A DNA stretch of 64,000 bases from an uncultured Mediterranea sp. (GTDB lineage: Bacteria; Bacteroidota; Bacteroidia; Bacteroidales; Bacteroidaceae): contig CALZEQ010000003.1 of NCBI GenBank assembly GCA_945641355.1, positions 1-64,000 of the forward strand. Direction: 5' to 3'. This document shows, piece by piece, positions 61,949-64,000 of this stretch. The notes below the pieces were generated by a model. It was given only the letters and a program-made list of their open reading frames with translations, made no database searches and was not told the DNA's origin. The position numbers were made by a program, and so were the translations under genes. Within the stretch, counting starts at the first letter, position 1; each line of letters opens with the position of its first letter.

Positions 61949-64000
61949 TCATTCGTCTGCCGTAGCACCCTGTTGATTTGTATTGGCAAAATCCTTGGGC
62001 AATACCCCGAACTGCTTCTGAAAACATTTGGCAAAATACGAGGGGGTGTTGAAGCCGGTCATGTAGCACACCTCGTTGATGCGGCACCCGCTCTCCTTCA
62101 GCAACTGGGCCGCTTTCTTCAGACGTTCCAGACGGATATAGTCATTCGGAGTCATGTCCAATATACCTTTGATCTTCCGATTCAGGCTGGAACGGCTCAT
62201 GTTGAGCTGGGCGGCCATCTCGTCCAAACCGAAGTCGGGATTCTGCATGTTCTCGTCCACCACATCCTTCAGTGATTTCAGGAACACTTCGTCCGCCTTG
62301 GTCATCGCCATGCTGTTGGTTTGGATGAAAGGGGAGTGTGCCAATGAAGAGCGAAGCATCTCCCTGTTTTTCAGCAGATTGCCGACACATACCTTCAGAT
62401 ATTCCACCGAGAAGGGCTTCTCAATATAGGCATCCGCTCCGCGCTTCATGCCTTCAATCTTGGCTTGCAGTGTCGTCTTGGCTGTCAGCAGGATGACGGG
62501 GATGTGGCTATATTCCATCTCTTGCTTCAACCGCTGACACAGTTCCAATCCGTCCATCTTGGGCATCATGATGTCTGATATGACCAGATTGACCGAATGC
62601 TCCTTGAGCAGGGCCAGTGCATCTTCGCCATTGGTAGCTGTCAGTATCTGGTAGTTGCCCGACAACTGCCGGGAGACGAACGAGAGCATATCGGGACTAT
62701 CCTCCACTAACAGCAGCGTATAACGACGTCCGCTGCCAGAGACCTCACCACCGGCCACAGCCTCCTGCGGAAGTTCCGCCATGCCGGGAGTATCTTTCTC
62801 TTTCCGTTCCATGCCGATGGCTTCTGCATGTCGTACAGGCAGGGTCAGCACGAAACAGTTTTCATGCGTCACGTCAGACATACGCAACGTGCCGCCATGC
62901 AGCTCGGCCAACGAGCGGGCCAAGGCCAGACCGATGCCTGTGCCCGGCTTGGTATTGCCTCCCTCGTCATCGTATCGCGTGAAGGGCTTGAAGATTTCCT
63001 CGCGCATCTGCAAGGGCACCACCTGTCCGTCGTTGTGTACCTCCAGACGCAACACATCCACCTCCTCATCCGTCAGGTGCAGACGGACATAGCTGTCGCC
63101 ATACTTGATGGCATTGGTCAGCAGGTTGCTCACTATCTTGGTAAATCCCTCGCAGTCAACCGAAGCCATCAACCGGTCTGGAGCCTCCACCGTAAAGTCA
63201 GCCCCCTTGCGGACAGCTTGCGGCTTGAAGCGGCGGCAGGTGTCGGCCAGCAGACGGGCTACATCAGCCTCTACAAAGCTCAACTTGAAACCTTTCTTCT
63301 CCGTCTTGCGGAAGTCGAGCAGCTGGTTCACCAGAAAGAGCAGACGGTTGGTATTCAGGTCCATTATCTCCAAGTCGTCCTTTATCTTGTCCGGCAGATC
63401 TCCCTGAGCCAGCACATTCTCCAGCGGGCTTTTGATTAATGTCAGCGGGGTGCGTATCTCATGCGCCACGTTGGTGAAGAACTCAATCTTGGCCGTATAG
63501 AGTTCGCGTTCCTTCTCGTGCTCGAATTTCTCCATGGCACGCTGATGCTTCCGCAGGTTCTTCCGCCTGAAATAGAGCACCACACAGCTGGTCAGCGCAC
63601 ACGCCAGAATGCAATAGAGGGCATATGCCCATCCCGACAAATAGAACGGGGGCAGGATGCGGATGGTCAGCATCTTCTCCGTTTCGCTCCATCGGCCATC
63701 GCTGTTGGCACCCTTCAAGTGGAGTTTGTAGCGTCCTGAGGGCAGATTGGCATAGGTGATGACGGCATTGCCCTGCTGCTCGTACCACTTCTTGTCATAC
63801 CCTTGCAGGCGGTATGAGATGCGGTTCATCTCAGGTGCTTGGTAGCTGAGCGAAGCCGCCCGAAGGGAGAAGGAGTTCTGATTGGCTTCCAGCGTGATTT
63901 CATCGCAATAGGAAATGTTGGCTGTCAGCGGAGAGCCGGGCGACTCTGACGTAATCAGGTTGTTATTCAGGTAGAACTGGGTCAACGTAACCGAAGGCTG
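61949..64000 (-). CDS. Hybrid two-component sensor-regulator (HTCS), 5' end outside the window
   Basis: The visible 683 residues are the C-terminal half; the frame is open to the window edge. In order: a Y_Y_Y beta-sandwich near 30-95, a membrane helix near 120-142, the HisKA domain with NVAHEIRTPLTLIK (histidine near 178), the HATPase with VSNLLTNAIKYGD and GTGIGLALARSLAE, a receiver domain with VISDIMMPKMDGLE (aspartate near 485) and an AraC DNA-binding domain (MSRSSLNRKIKGI, NEVCYMTGFNTPSYFAKCFQ). HTCS proteins sense a glycan breakdown product and switch on the adjacent locus, here most likely the operon starting at 61850. Confidence 0.95.
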   Translation of the reverse strand, partial: QPSVTLTQFYLNNNLITSESPGSPLTANISYCDEITLEANQNSFSLRAASLSYQAPEMNRISYRLQGYDKKWYEQQGNAVITYANLPSGRYKLHLKGANSDGRWSETEKMLTIRILPPFYLSGWAYALYCILACALTSCVVLYFRRKNLRKHQRAMEKFEHEKERELYTAKIEFFTNVAHEIRTPLTLIKSPLENVLAQGDLPDKIKDDLEIMDLNTNRLLFLVNQLLDFRKTEKKGFKLSFVEADVARLLADTCRRFKPQAVRKGADFTVEAPDRLMASVDCEGFTKIVSNLLTNAIKYGDSYVRLHLTDEEVDVLRLEVHNDGQVVPLQMREEIFKPFTRYDDEGGNTKPGTGIGLALARSLAELHGGTLRMSDVTHENCFVLTLPVRHAEAIGMERKEKDTPGMAELPQEAVAGGEVSGSGRRYTLLLVEDSPDMLSFVSRQLSGNYQILTATNGEDALALLKEHSVNLVISDIMMPKMDGLELCQRLKQEMEYSHIPVILLTAKTTLQAKIEGMKRGADAYIEKPFSVEYLKVCVGNLLKNREMLRSSLAHSPFIQTNSMAMTKADEVFLKSLKDVVDENMQNPDFGLDEMAAQLNMSRSSLNRKIKGILDMTPNDYIRLERLKKAAQLLKESGCRINEVCYMTGFNTPSYFAKCFQKQFGVLPKDFANTNQQGATADE

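Overview
The window looks like a chromosome segment of a human-gut Bacteroides or a close relative. The evidence is many -7 boxes of the TAnnTTTG type (two with a TTTG box 19 bases upstream), a UpxY-type capsule antiterminator, a hybrid two-component sensor, a pectin-degradation gene set, the VirE/DUF4248/HU/smalltalk/amidase cassette and IS66-type insertion sequences. Base composition is a mosaic by eye: 2.8-18.3 kb is AT-rich, 22.2-30.2 kb is clearly GC-rich, and 36-64 kb looks like ordinary Bacteroides chromosome. No rRNA, tRNA or CRISPR array was seen.

Region 1 (1-2.8 kb): the window opens on the last 54 bases of an IS66-like element whose sister copy lies at 18.5-21.1 kb. A Septu-like defence pair (PtuA ATPase, PtuB HNH nuclease) follows, bracketed by two identical 67-bp direct repeats that carry divergent promoter elements. 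Region 2 (2.8-18.4 kb, all minus strand): a surface-polysaccharide cluster with flippase, polymerase, five glycosyltransferases, a pyruvyl transferase with its Fe-S partner, two acyltransferase genes and several kinase- or nucleotidyltransferase-like proteins. Both acyltransferase genes are out of frame exactly at poly-G tracts. A membrane-anchored PD-(D/E)XK-like protein sits inside the cluster. The upstream end is broken: only 44 codons of rfbC remain beside the IS66 element.

Region 3 (18.5-36 kb) is an accessory and defence island: the IS66 copy, a decayed Rpn-type nuclease gene, a GC-rich DUF262 plus AAA-ATPase pair, the VirE-DUF4248-HU-smalltalk-amidase cassette, an intact Rpn-type nuclease, and an RloA/RloB (AbiL-like) pair. 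It ends in debris: a frameshifted gene, a 42-bp tandem repeat, and a gmd tail next to an isolated upxY. The rfbC and gmd fragments and the lone upxY suggest that one capsule locus was broken up by insertions and recombination.

Region 4 (36-64 kb) is stable chromosome with catabolic loci. It holds a broken AraC/histidine-kinase remnant, an M23 peptidase divergent from alaS, then topB and a DMT exporter. A pectin locus follows: CE7, a CE12-CE8 fusion, CE8 and GH105 run leftward; an orphan PTS-type EIIC, a secreted KduI and a hexuronate MFS transporter run rightward. Together they suggest de-esterification, cleavage and isomerisation of unsaturated galacturonate in the periplasm before uptake. 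After an AspT-like transporter comes a leftward operon headed by a hybrid two-component sensor: two Tat-exported Gfo/Idh/MocA oxidoreductases, a small membrane protein, a tandem DUF1080 protein, an ApbE-like protein and a GH130. This matches a periplasmic 3-keto-glycoside pathway.
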